From contig MKSN01000001.1 of the NCBI GenBank assembly GCA_001897295.1, forward strand, positions 516,011-580,010: a stretch of DNA of 64,000 nucleotides, given 5' to 3'. Made by a program: the position numbers and the translations under genes. A model generated the notes under the pieces. It had not been told where the DNA came from. It made no database searches and saw only the letters and a program-made list of their open reading frames with translations. This stretch comes from Candidatus Saccharibacteria bacterium 49-20 (GTDB lineage Bacteria; Patescibacteriota; Saccharimonadia; Saccharimonadales; Saccharimonadaceae). Positions 1-9,180 of this stretch are shown in pieces; within the stretch, counting starts at the first letter, position 1, and the number at the start of each line of letters is the position of its first letter.

Positions 1-1490
1 AGCTCGCTTACGTCAATCGGGCGTGAATATGACTGCTGCAGGATATCCTCGAGCCTAGAAGTTGCAGTACCAATACCAAGTCGCCTAGCCGTACCGACCG
101 TTTCACTCAGTTGTTTTAGGCTATCTTTCAGCTCTTGCGTCTCGCCAACGGTCGCTTTTGCCCCGCCCACAAACGATGCTGCGGATTCAGGCACCCGGTC
201 GATTTGCGCCCCCTGCTGCGCAAGTACTGACTCAAAGTTACCATCTATAACTCCTGCGCGACTTGAGCTAGCCTCAAGACCATTCTCGGTTACATCAATC
301 GCTCGACTCATGTCGGCGACCGGCCCTTCTTCATACCTTCCAGCGGCGCCGTTCACCTGATACAGCTGGTCGATAGTCTGACGAATAAGCGTTTGTACTG
401 CTCCAGTTGGATAATCCTCATAGTGACGAAGTGCGTTGTTTAAGCCGTCGGTACTTATAGTAATTCCCTCTAGAATTGTTCGGGTACCAAGCCCAATAGC
501 ACGCCCTTCTTCATCCAGTACTTTAATTCCCTTCTGCAGTGAACTTGCGAGTTCATCGCGCACATCAAAAATATTCTGCTCATAAATTCGCTTCAAACGG
601 TCAGCTTCACCTTGCTCAACAGACTGCGCTTCACCTTCACTCGAATTTGAATCGACCTCTTGTTCAACCGCAACAGTCTCTTTTACGGGCACCTCACCAA
701 TATCTTCAAGTTCTTCGCGAGAAAGCTCGGGCCGTTCACGCTCCACCTCATTTACGAGTTCTTCGGTGCGCTGATCAATTTCCGCCTCATCTTGAAGCAT
801 AAGAGCCTCGGCGCGTCGTGCGGCATCAGAGAGCCCTTCGGTCGCAGGCTGCTCAGCCTGAGGCGCTCGATCATGAGTGATATCGTCTACCTCGGACTCA
901 TCCGGCTCTGCAGCGTTTGCACGAAGAGCCTCAATCTCCGCTTCCGTAAGACTTGCATCTCCAAATCCCATAACGGACAGCTTCCCCCCTGCATCTTGGG
1001 GGCGTGATACGTTTAAGCCTTTATCTTGATCAAGGGAGACGCTAAAATCTACATCCTTGCCGAAACGGGCTTTTATGACAGCAGGGGTGATTGTCTCACC
1101 AGCACGCAACCCCTTATATCCCTGCTTTTCGCCCATTGCAGGCTGAGATCGATCCACAAGTAGCGCAGCGACGCTGGCATCAAGCAAACTTCCCTGGTAC
1201 TCCACTACCTCCACCTGGCGACCCTTAATTGTCTCTGTTCGACGAGGCAATTTCGTCAGATCGACAACCTCAAACCCAAGAGTCGAATCATTCTGGATAA
1301 ATTCACTCTCTTCGCGAGACGTGGGTTGCGAAATATCTGGCGCGATGACGTAGCGCGCCTCTTTGTTGAAATCAAACGTAGCAGAGCCCTTAACTTCCTG
1401 CACCATATTAAGCTTCGATAGTGATATATCGCGCTCTGGCTGGACGTCTTGTTCTTGTGGGTTTGGCTGGTTTGTTTCGTCGAATGGCAT
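1..1490 (-). CDS. hypothetical protein, C-terminally truncated by window edge
   Basis: Manual minus-strand translation from ATG at 1488-1490 (MPFDETNQPNPQEQDVQPERDISLSKLN...) stays open to base 1; not in the ORF track because it runs off the window. Acidic, coiled-coil-like. Confidence 0.8.
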   Translation of the reverse strand, partial: MPFDETNQPNPQEQDVQPERDISLSKLNMVQEVKGSATFDFNKEARYVIAPDISQPTSREESEFIQNDSTLGFEVVDLTKLPRRTETIKGRQVEVVEYQGSLLDASVAALLVDRSQPAMGEKQGYKGLRAGETITPAVIKARFGKDVDFSVSLDQDKGLNVSRPQDAGGKLSVMGFGDASLTEAEIEALRANAAEPDESEVDDITHDRAPQAEQPATEGLSDAARRAEALMLQDEAEIDQRTEELVNEVERERPELSREELEDIGEVPVKETVAVEQEVDSNSSEGEAQSVEQGEADRLKRIYEQNIFDVRDELASSLQKGIKVLDEEGRAIGLGTRTILEGITISTDGLNNALRHYEDYPTGAVQTLIRQTIDQLYQVNGAAGRYEEGPVADMSRAIDVTENGLEASSSRAGVIDGNFESVLAQQGAQIDRVPESAASFVGGAKATVGETQELKDSLKQLSETVGTARRLGIGTATSRLEDILQQSYSRPIDVSE

Positions 1491-1524
1491 GGTTGTTTGT
1501 GTGTAGTTAATCGTTTATTAATTC

Positions 1525-1917
1525 TTACGAATTAGTCTGCGCTACACCTAGATGGTGTCGTACGCGTTCAATCACGTCGCCAATCACAACTTGTGACTTC
1601 ACAAGGTAGTCATCGACGCCGAGTGATTCAGCACGCTCTTTATCTTTAGGTTGGCTGAGCGCGGTCAACATAATAACGTGGATATTTGCAGTGTCCGGTG
1701 TGTTGCGAAGGATGTCGAGTACATCAAACCCGCTAATCTTTGGCATCATCGCATCCAATAGAATCAGATCAGGCTTAAAACGGGTTGCAGCTGCAAGTGC
1801 ATCCTCGCCGTTCCCTACCCATTCGGTTTCAAAGCCTTCAATATCAAGGCGAGACTTATAGACGTTCGCTAACGCTTCGTCGTCTTCTACTAACAAGATT
1901 TTCTTTTTAGTGTCCAT
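1525..1917 (-). CDS. CheY-like response regulator receiver protein
   Basis: KKILLVEDDEALANVYKSRL...PDLILLDAMMPKISGFDVL...VIMLTA...K: receiver domain motifs, no output domain. Confidence 0.93.
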   Translation of the reverse strand: MDTKKKILLVEDDEALANVYKSRLDIEGFETEWVGNGEDALAAATRFKPDLILLDAMMPKISGFDVLDILRNTPDTANIHVIMLTALSQPKDKERAESLGVDDYLVKSQVVIGDVIERVRHHLGVAQTNS

Positions 1918-1968
1918 ATACGGTGTATTGTACTACGCGCTCCAGATAAGCACAAGCTTGATTGCCCC

Positions 1969-3189
1969 TTAGATTGCCTTTAGTGCCGCTTCGAGCTGAG
2001 GGTCTCGGCTGGCGTTAATATCATCAACACTGCGCACCACGGTCGTATCTGGCACAATGCCCTTCTCAGAGATATTCACCCCTGCTGGCGTATACCAACG
2101 CGCAATGGTGACCTTAAGTGTCGCGCCATCAGACAGGTTCACAAGCTTCTGAACGCTTCCCTTGCCAAACGTCGTCTCACCGACAAGTGTTGCCACCTTG
2201 TGATCGTGCAGCGCACCTGCAACGATTTCACTGGCACTGGCGCTACTTCCATTCACCAACACGATTGTCTTTATACCATTAAGGATTGGCGTACCGGTTG
2301 ATTTAAGTTCCTCGGTCACCTTGCCGTTTGTGCGTTCGGTGGTGACAAGCTGGCGATCAAGCCAAATACCCGCCACAGCCTGTGCAGCAGTCACATACCC
2401 GCCGCCGTTACCGCGGAGGTCAACCACCACACCCTTTACGCCCTTATTCTTGAAGTCCATTGCCACGGCGCGCGCCAGGCTACCGGTTTCATCGTCAAAG
2501 CGTGTAATCGTCAGGATGCCTACGCCGTCCTTAATCTCACCGTACGCGCTTGGGTTATTCACCTGCTCGCGGGTAATGTTGAACTCTTTCTCTTCGCCAT
2601 TTCGAAGTACAGTCAGCTTTACAGTCGTCCCTACTTCACCGCGAATATCCGTGGTCACTTCGGTGAGGGTTTTGCCTTCTGTTGATTCGCCGTTCACCTT
2701 TGTAATAATGTCATTAATCATCACTCCAGATTTTTCAGCTGGGTTATCTTGCAGTACACGCACCACGGTCGGCACGTTGTTACGAATCCCCACTTCCACA
2801 CCGATACCGCCGCCGATATTACCCGAAAGCGCATCGTCGAAGCTGGTAGATTCCTTCTTGTTCATGTAGATCGTATATTGATCACCCGCAGCATCAACAA
2901 GACCCTTATTTGCGCCTTCGATCAGCTTTTGCTTATCAAGGTCACCATCGAAGTTGCTCTCGAGTGCCTGATAGGTTTCCTGGACACTTGCAAGGTCGAT
3001 GTCGCCCTTACCGAGCAGTGTATTAATATTGCCGCTCAGAAGCCCGCTGTTAATACCCCCCGCCACATAGCCAATACCCGCGACAAAGATAAAGGCAAAG
3101 ATCATCACCGTGGTAGGAATGCGCTTTTGCGGCTGAGCTCGGCGAGGTGACGGTGTGATGGGCGTGTTGGTAGTAAGTGGCTCGGCCAT
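1969..3189 (-). CDS. S41 family C-terminal processing peptidase with PDZ domain
   Basis: N-terminal TM, PDZ (GGIGVEVG...), VVDLRGNGGG, NGSSASASEIVAGAL, GKGSVQ motifs; ORF extends to 3210 with an alternative start. Confidence 0.93.
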   Translation of the reverse strand: MAEPLTTNTPITPSPRRAQPQKRIPTTVMIFAFIFVAGIGYVAGGINSGLLSGNINTLLGKGDIDLASVQETYQALESNFDGDLDKQKLIEGANKGLVDAAGDQYTIYMNKKESTSFDDALSGNIGGGIGVEVGIRNNVPTVVRVLQDNPAEKSGVMINDIITKVNGESTEGKTLTEVTTDIRGEVGTTVKLTVLRNGEEKEFNITREQVNNPSAYGEIKDGVGILTITRFDDETGSLARAVAMDFKNKGVKGVVVDLRGNGGGYVTAAQAVAGIWLDRQLVTTERTNGKVTEELKSTGTPILNGIKTIVLVNGSSASASEIVAGALHDHKVATLVGETTFGKGSVQKLVNLSDGATLKVTIARWYTPAGVNISEKGIVPDTTVVRSVDDINASRDPQLEAALKAI

Positions 3190-3267
3190 GATGAAAAGTT
3201 TACCCTCCAAAGGTGTGAATTGTACTGGTATTTATTATACCGCTTTTGCTGGATGAAAGCTGAATTA

Positions 3268-4458
3268 CTAAGTGATTTTTACGTATTGGTCGAAGAAACT
3301 CTTTGAAAGCCACATCTCACTATACATACCCCAACCAGCACCGTAATTGTAGTTGTATTGACTCACGAGTACTTGATTGCCACTCACTGCCTCAACCCAT
3401 GCCACGTGTCCTGGGTTACCAAGAATCACTGCAATTGAACCGGGTTGTGGATTTGAGCCGAGGTTCTGATAGCCTGCGTTAATAGCATTACGCGCAAAGT
3501 CACCACCATTACCCCACTTGTAGTAAATACCTACTTCTTTGGCGATCTTCCACGCCACGTAGCTTGCACACTGACGACAGCCATAGCCACGTCCGTCACC
3601 ACCATTGCCGTTTGCGCCACCTGTCGAGAGGTAACCAAGCATTGGACAGTTTGCGTTGTTCCACGGATAGTCACCGAGGGAACCAGAGTCGACAATTGTG
3701 TAGCCACCGGTTGAATTTGTACGGGCATTCAAGACTGCTTGAATACGCTTCGCTTCGGCAATTTGTGCCTGGCTATCTTTAATCATTCCTTGGTACTTCG
3801 ACTCATCATTTTGCGTTTGCGCAAGAAGTCGGGCCTGCTCGGTCTCTTTTGCTTGAAGCGAATCGCGAGCTGCGGTTTGCGTTGCAAGTACCTTCGTCAC
3901 TTCCTCTTTTTGAGTTGTAAGCTGCGTCTTGAGGTCTTTTACCTTTTTAATTGTCGTACTCAATTGATCCTTTACGGAGTTACGGTACTCTTGCTTGTCG
4001 AGGAAGTCACCAATATTTTGACTACTTGCAAGCATTTCAACTGGCGAAATATCATCATCAAGGTAAAGATCGGCAATGGTGGTACCAAGTGCATCTTGAT
4101 TTTCACTAATTTGCTTTTCCGTGTCCGCAATTTCAATGACGAGCTTATCGTGTTGAGCTTGGCTCACGGCAATTTGCGCAAGAATAGCATTCTTTTCATT
4201 CGTAATCTGAGCTAACGCATTTGCAAGTGAAGCTGCCTCGTCATTAAGTCGGTTCGCTTCAGCCTGGTAACGAGCCATATCAGCTTGAAGCGCAGCGATC
4301 TTGTCGTCGTACTGATCAGCAGAAACGGGACGAATGAATTGTGAGCCCGCAGCAGTGGCTGCAAATACGATGGCAACAGCGATCACCATCCCTCGTTTCA
4401 TCTTTGTTGAGAGTGTGTTTATTTTAGAAGCTGGTGTGGTGGTGCGCAGTTTCTTCAT
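3268..4458 (-). CDS. PcsB-like coiled-coil plus CHAP-domain peptidoglycan hydrolase
   Basis: N-terminal signal/TM, long coiled coil, CHAP motif (YGCRQCASYVAWKIA ... PGHVAWVEAV). Start at MKKLRTTTP preferred because of a -35/-10 pair directly upstream; track ORF extends to 4497. Confidence 0.88.
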   Translation of the reverse strand: MKKLRTTTPASKINTLSTKMKRGMVIAVAIVFAATAAGSQFIRPVSADQYDDKIAALQADMARYQAEANRLNDEAASLANALAQITNEKNAILAQIAVSQAQHDKLVIEIADTEKQISENQDALGTTIADLYLDDDISPVEMLASSQNIGDFLDKQEYRNSVKDQLSTTIKKVKDLKTQLTTQKEEVTKVLATQTAARDSLQAKETEQARLLAQTQNDESKYQGMIKDSQAQIAEAKRIQAVLNARTNSTGGYTIVDSGSLGDYPWNNANCPMLGYLSTGGANGNGGDGRGYGCRQCASYVAWKIAKEVGIYYKWGNGGDFARNAINAGYQNLGSNPQPGSIAVILGNPGHVAWVEAVSGNQVLVSQYNYNYGAGWGMYSEMWLSKSFFDQYVKIT

Positions 4459-4495
4459 TTCTTTTACTACATTAGCATAAGCATTTAGTAGCGTC

Positions 4496-4628
4496 AAGAA
4501 ATCTCAAAGGCAGCCCTGAAACTATAAGGACGACTCTGCAGCCCGAGTTTTTAAGGGCGCTGGGGCCCCATAAAAACCCGGAGCGAAGCCAAGTCCGTTA
4601 GTTTACAGGGGTGAATTTGAGATTTCTT
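4496..4628. repeat. long nested intergenic palindrome E0
   Basis: Arms AAGAAATCTCAAA / TTTGAGATTTCTT; nested CCCTGAAACTATAAGGAC / GTCCGTTAGTTTACAGGG (imperfect) and CCGAGTTTTTA / TAAAAACCCGG. Confidence 0.85.
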
Positions 4629-4633
4629 ACAGC

Positions 4634-5617
4634 TTAGAGCTTAAGATAACGTCGAGTCGCAAGAAGTGACGAAATAATACCAATGATCGCACCGACAATA
4701 ATCATACCCAGTAGCACAAACCCAGCGTAGATAGTAAGTAGGCTTTGGGTCTCTGCGACCGCGACGCCCGCGTCCTGCAATGCAGGCTCTGCCAGGATAA
4801 ATAGTCCAAACCCAATTGCGCTGGCGATAATAGCGGCAAAGAATCCATACACGACCGCTTCCACAATAAATGGACCACGGATGAATGAGCGCTCCGCACC
4901 AATCAGCTTCATCATTTGAATTTCTTCACGTCGGTTAAAGATTGCCATGCGAATGGTGTTAAAGATGATAAGCGTTGAGATTGCGACGAATACCACACTA
5001 ATAATGATACCGACTTGCTGTGCAAAGGCTGCGGTACCTGCAATCTTTTCGATTGCTTCACGGCGCTGACCCGCAAACGACGGATCGCGATCTGGATCAA
5101 TTGCCGCCTTTACGGTCTCGTTATCTTTTACGAGTGACGCCAGTTGACTAGTGTCATTAATGTCGACCACCTGAATCTTGAGTGTCCATGGGAACTTATT
5201 GGTAGCTTCTTTCACTGCATCGAGGGTTGAATTGTCGGCCTTGTTGTCTTGAATGAAGTTTTCCCTTGCTTGGTCTGGAGTCTGGACTGCCACGTCGGTC
5301 ACCGAGCTTAATTTCTTTACTTCTGCAACCACCTCATTGGCTTCTTCTTGTGTTGTGTCGTTCTTTAGGTAAATCGACATTGACACACTTTCACGTACCG
5401 TCTGAAGTGTGTTTGACATAACATTTTGTGATACCACGCTCGCAAATACCACGAACAGTGTGATTGTCATGACGGCGGTTGCCGCAATAGTAAGCCACGC
5501 GTTACGGGTGAAGTTGTTCACGCCGTACCGGCACATTCGCAGGAATGTAATCCACTGGCGACGGTGTCGCTTTTGTTGACTAAGTGCTTTTGCGTCTTTT
5601 TTCTTGGTCTTTGCCAT
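4634..5617 (-). CDS. ftsX: cell division protein FtsX (ABC permease)
   Basis: FtsX topology, downstream of ftsE; ATG at 5615-5617 follows ftsE stop; track ORF extends to 5686. Confidence 0.92.
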   Translation of the reverse strand: MAKTKKKDAKALSQQKRHRRQWITFLRMCRYGVNNFTRNAWLTIAATAVMTITLFVVFASVVSQNVMSNTLQTVRESVSMSIYLKNDTTQEEANEVVAEVKKLSSVTDVAVQTPDQARENFIQDNKADNSTLDAVKEATNKFPWTLKIQVVDINDTSQLASLVKDNETVKAAIDPDRDPSFAGQRREAIEKIAGTAAFAQQVGIIISVVFVAISTLIIFNTIRMAIFNRREEIQMMKLIGAERSFIRGPFIVEAVVYGFFAAIIASAIGFGLFILAEPALQDAGVAVAETQSLLTIYAGFVLLGMIIVGAIIGIISSLLATRRYLKL

Positions 5618-5618
5618 A

Positions 5619-6317
5619 TTATTTCTTCTCTTCCGTTTGGCGGTAGCTGCCCTCTGCTTGATCGGCTGTAATCTTTCCGTCTTCAATGGTAATCACGCGA
5701 CGCTTCAGCTTGTTCACGATCTCGGCATTGTGGGTTGTCAGTAGTACTGTTGTGCCGTACTTGTTAATCTTTTCAAGCAAGCGTACGATTTCCCAAGTAT
5801 TCTTAGGGTCGAGGTTTCCGGTTGGCTCATCGGCAATAAGGATTTTCGGCTGACGCACAATCGCACGCGCAATCGCCACACGCTGGCGCTCACCACCAGA
5901 AAGTTGACTCGGGAAGTTTTTCTCTTTACCCGTAAGGCCCACAAGGTCAATTACCTTTGGTACAGTATTCTTAATTTCGCGCCCTGTCATACCGGCGATT
6001 TCAAGGGCAAAGGCGATGTTTTCAAATACAGTACGCTGTGGCAACAGTTTAAAGTCCTGAAAGACAACGCCGATCTTACGGCGAAGCATTGGAATTTGGG
6101 AATCCTTCAGTGTGTCGTAATCGATACCGCCCACGACAATCTTACCGCTGGTTGGCTTTTCTTCACGAGTCAAAAGCTTCAAAAGTGTCGACTTACCTGC
6201 TCCCGAAGAACCGATAATAATCACGAATTCACGGGGTTCAACAAAAAGGCTCATGCGGTTTAAGGCCGGAGCGTTATCTTTTCCGTATGTTTTTGTTACC
6301 CTATCTAAAAGAATCAT
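5619..6317 (-). CDS. ftsE: cell division ATP-binding protein FtsE
   Basis: Walker A GSSGAGKST, LSGGERQRVAIARA, Walker B ILIADEPTGNLDP; start MILLDRVTKTYGK just downstream of -10 TATACT. Confidence 0.93.
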   Translation of the reverse strand: MILLDRVTKTYGKDNAPALNRMSLFVEPREFVIIIGSSGAGKSTLLKLLTREEKPTSGKIVVGGIDYDTLKDSQIPMLRRKIGVVFQDFKLLPQRTVFENIAFALEIAGMTGREIKNTVPKVIDLVGLTGKEKNFPSQLSGGERQRVAIARAIVRQPKILIADEPTGNLDPKNTWEIVRLLEKINKYGTTVLLTTHNAEIVNKLKRRVITIEDGKITADQAEGSYRQTEEKK

Positions 6318-6386
6318 TTCTGCATTAAGTATAGCACGAGGTGGCGAGAGAAAAAATCCGCTTGTGGTTTTTTCCGAGCACCGATG

Positions 6387-6415
6387 TGCAATGTCGTACA
6401 AAGTACGAGATTGCA
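6387..6415. repeat. short hairpin between small ORF and ftsE
   Basis: TGCAATGTCGTAC AAA GTACGAGATTGCA, one mismatch. Confidence 0.7.
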
Positions 6416-6438
6416 TAAGTCCTAAAGATGCTTGCGGG

Positions 6439-6615
6439 CTATTCCGAGATTCGCTTTGCGAGCTTATAGCCCAGGATAATCCCAACAATTCCGCCCACTG
6501 TACTCAGCAGAATACTCATCCCGCTAAATAAGTCATTGTCGCCCCATAAAGCTGGGACATATGCGCCGGCGATTCCGCCCACAAGTGCGCCAAATCCAAT
6601 AAGAAGTTTATACAT
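6439..6615 (-). CDS. small membrane protein, 58 aa
   Basis: Manual translation MYKLLIGFGALVGGIAGAYVPALWGDNDLFSGMSILLSTVGGIVGIILGYKLAKRISE*; two TM segments; absent from the ORF track. Confidence 0.65.
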   Translation of the reverse strand: MYKLLIGFGALVGGIAGAYVPALWGDNDLFSGMSILLSTVGGIVGIILGYKLAKRISE

Positions 6616-6680
6616 AACCTATTTAGTATACACCTCAAAAATGTCTATCTCACATAGTACGGAATGCGTAGGTGTTGCAG

Positions 6681-6714
6681 TGTGAGGCCCGGTCGTAGTT
6701 GACCGGGCCTCACA
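6681..6714. repeat. GC-rich hairpin downstream of the 6724-7188 gene
   Basis: Perfect 14-bp stem TGTGAGGCCCGGTC - GTAGTT - GACCGGGCCTCACA; no U-tract. Confidence 0.9.
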
Positions 6715-6723
6715 CATGGGGGT

Positions 6724-7188
6724 TCAGCAGCCCGCCAGGACGCGTTCGATGACCTGCTCGTAGTTGAACGTGAGCAGGCTCTCGAGCTTCTCGCTCCCCG
6801 ACTCGAGCGCCGCGACGACGAGGTCGCTGCTCGTGATGGACGTGTTGTCCGTCGGGTTGGCACCCACCCGCAGCTCGGCGAAGACCGCGCTCAGCCGGAG
6901 CATCCGCTTGTAGGCGGGCGTCTGGTAGCGCTTCTCCGGCATCTTGAGGAAGCCGACGTAGGCGCCCTCTGCCCGCCGACGCAGCCGCTCTGGGTCGAAG
7001 TCCATGTCGAGCAGGATCTGACGAGCCGTCGGGTAGGCCTGGGGGTCCAGGCAAAGCACGGTCGCCGGGAGGTGGATCGAGTCCACCGTGTCGTGCCCCA
7101 TGTTCTCGGCGAACATGTTGACTTCCATCAGCAGCGTGTGTGCGCTGACACTGAAAGGCCGGTTCAAGACCGGGTAGGTTCCGTACAT
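6724..7188 (-). CDS. GC-rich small protein, Clp N-domain (R-domain)-like
   Basis: MYGTYPVLNRPFSVSAHTLLMEVNMFAENMGHDTVDSIHL...TPAYKRMLRLSAVFAELRVGANPTDNTSITSSDLVVAAL; SD GGAGAG upstream of ATG at 7188; track ORF extends to 7215. Confidence 0.65.
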   Translation of the reverse strand: MYGTYPVLNRPFSVSAHTLLMEVNMFAENMGHDTVDSIHLPATVLCLDPQAYPTARQILLDMDFDPERLRRRAEGAYVGFLKMPEKRYQTPAYKRMLRLSAVFAELRVGANPTDNTSITSSDLVVAALESGSEKLESLLTFNYEQVIERVLAGC

Positions 7189-7303
7189 GATGTATCTCTC
7201 CATTTCTCGACGCACTCATACTAAGCACCCCGTAGCATGTGACATATCTGTTAACGTGCGACGAATTGTTCTATTACCACATATTGAACACCTTTCGAGA
7301 GTT

Positions 7304-7356
7304 GAGTTCAAGGGGTGGCCGGCATTTTCGCCAGCCACCCCTTTAGAGCGAACTCA
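7304..7356. repeat. GC-rich hairpin downstream of the 7354-7911 gene
   Basis: GAGTTC...AAGGGGTGGCCGGC ATTTTC GCCAGCCACCCCTT...GAACTC; inner stem with one mismatch. Confidence 0.85.
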
Positions 7357-7911
7357 GGATCGAGCGTGATACGCGAGTGCGTGCAGGTGCGCGATGGACT
7401 CGGCGCCCGACTCGGTTGCAACCTGGAACTGGGCAGTGTAGAAATCCCACTGACTGGCTTCGACCGTCTCGATGTTCGAGTAGTCGTGGTCCGTCACCTT
7501 GCCCCAGGTCACCTCCTCGTCGCCGCTCGTAGCGCTGCGTATCGTGGCGACCTTGTCGTCGACATACACCTCGAACCGCAGCGCGAGGCTGGCGTACATC
7601 TCGACCGCCGGCAACGCCATGTACTGACGCTCCCCGACCACCACGATGTTCGCACGAGCCGTGTCGATCGCCAGAAGCGCCAACACCGACTCGGCGAGCT
7701 CCACGGTGAAGCCGTAGCGCTCGATGAGCTGCTTGACTCGCATGGGCGCGTCGTCGTCGACGAGCGCCGCAAATACGATGTGAATCGGGTCGAGTACGTC
7801 GTGACCGCACTCATCCACGGCGTCATACGCCGCTTCGAATAGCCGCTTTCCACCGAAATGATCGCTCTTAATCATCTCAATGGTTGCAAGTGCACTTCCC
7901 TGAAGGGCCAT
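7354..7911 (-). CDS. GC-rich small protein, Clp N-domain-like paralog
   Basis: LFEAAYDAVDECGHDVLDPIHIVFAALVDDD...ELAESVLAL shares GHDxxDxIH with the 6724-7188 product; SD AGAGG. Confidence 0.65.
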   Translation of the reverse strand: MALQGSALATIEMIKSDHFGGKRLFEAAYDAVDECGHDVLDPIHIVFAALVDDDAPMRVKQLIERYGFTVELAESVLALLAIDTARANIVVVGERQYMALPAVEMYASLALRFEVYVDDKVATIRSATSGDEEVTWGKVTDHDYSNIETVEASQWDFYTAQFQVATESGAESIAHLHALAYHARS

Positions 7912-8020
7912 GCCACCTCTTTCTCTGAGTTTGCCTTATGAAACACCGGATGGTATTCCATATGTAGCAATAGACTTTCAATGCAACTTTCTTGGGTGCG
8001 TACACTCAAAAACTTGCTAT

Positions 8021-8049
8021 ATTATATCACATTTTGTTTATTTTTTCAA
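8021..8049 (-). promoter_or_regulatory. sigma70-type promoter for the GC-rich Clp-N-like genes
   Basis: TTGAAA - 17 nt - TATAAT, about 100 nt upstream of ATG at 7911. Confidence 0.75.
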
Positions 8050-8067
8050 TATATTACAGAGGTGATT

Positions 8068-9147
8068 TTATTCAGTCGGGGCTTCAAGAAAGGCTTCCAT
8101 GAACGGATCAAGTTCACCGTCGAGTACACCTTGCGCATTGTTGGTTTCGAACTTCGTGCGTGTATCTTTTACCAGTGTATACGGGTGAAGGACATAATTT
8201 CGAATCTGACTCCCCCAGTTTGCCGACTCACCCGCTTGAAGCTCCGCAACCGAAGCCGCATGCTGTTCAAGTTGCAGTTGCGCCAACTTCGAACGAAGAA
8301 TCTTCATCGCAGTTTCTTTGTTTTGCAGCTGCGAACGTTCGTTTTGAATTGCAACCATAATACCCGTTGGAATATGCGTAATACGCACCGCAGAATCGGT
8401 CGTGTTGACCGATTGTCCGCCATGGCCACCCGCACGGTACACATCAATCTTAAGATCTTTCTCATCAATCTGCACTTCACTTGGCGCATCAATCTGAGGA
8501 AGCACCTCAACGAGCGCAAAGCTTGTCTGGCGAAGATTATCGCTATTGAAAGGGCTCAAGCGCACGAGCCGGTGCACGCCGTGCTCAGACTTCAAGCGGC
8601 CATACGCATACGCACCAGTCACTTCAAAGACTGCGGACTTAATCCCCGCCTCTTCACCTGTCGAGCGCTCAATCAAACTTGTCGACATATCAGCGCGCTC
8701 GGCCCAGCGAAGGTACATCCGCTCGAGCATTTCCGTCCAGTCCTGTGCGTCAGTTCCACCTACTCCCGCACTAAGGCGAAGGATTGCATTGTGATCGTCA
8801 TACTCACCATCAAACAAAAGATCTTTTCGAAGCGTCTCGTACTCTTTTTCGAAGGCCACAATTTGACCTTCAAATTCACCGAGTAGCTCGTCGTCGCCAA
8901 GGTCCATCAATTCAAGCATGTCGTCGGCCTGTGCTTTTAGCGTAAGCCAAGGGTCGACCATTTTCTTAAGCGCCGCAAGTTGGCGACTCACATCTTGTGC
9001 GTGCTGAGGGTTATGCCAAATTTCTGAAGTTGAAAGCTGAGCCTCCATGTCGTCAATTTGCGCCTGGCGATCTTCAATATGAAGTCGCTCAAGGGCGGCA
9101 TCAATTTGCGTGCGAAGTTCGTTCAGGCGTTTCAGAAGTGGCTGCAT
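8068..9147 (-). CDS. prfB: peptide chain release factor 2
   Basis: [22 protein letters not shown] motif; RF2-like N-terminus; no internal frameshift needed. Confidence 0.95.
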   Translation of the reverse strand: MQPLLKRLNELRTQIDAALERLHIEDRQAQIDDMEAQLSTSEIWHNPQHAQDVSRQLAALKKMVDPWLTLKAQADDMLELMDLGDDELLGEFEGQIVAFEKEYETLRKDLLFDGEYDDHNAILRLSAGVGGTDAQDWTEMLERMYLRWAERADMSTSLIERSTGEEAGIKSAVFEVTGAYAYGRLKSEHGVHRLVRLSPFNSDNLRQTSFALVEVLPQIDAPSEVQIDEKDLKIDVYRAGGHGGQSVNTTDSAVRITHIPTGIMVAIQNERSQLQNKETAMKILRSKLAQLQLEQHAASVAELQAGESANWGSQIRNYVLHPYTLVKDTRTKFETNNAQGVLDGELDPFMEAFLEAPTE

Positions 9148-9180
9148 TATCTCTATTATACCCCGTAAAGGTCGACGGGG

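Noticed and set aside
6710-7228. Overlapping long minus-strand ORFs in the GC-rich cassette (6710-7228, 6645-6863, 7343-7810, 7509-7853)
   Set aside because: Alternative frames stay open because of high GC; Arg/Pro/Gly/Ala/Ser-rich translations without domain logic, whereas 6724-7188 and 7354-7911 have SDs and Clp-N-like patterns.
8068-9147. Possible programmed +1 frameshift in prfB
   Set aside because: The ORF is continuous from a plausible start close behind a -10 box; no in-frame TGA with CTTTGA context is needed.
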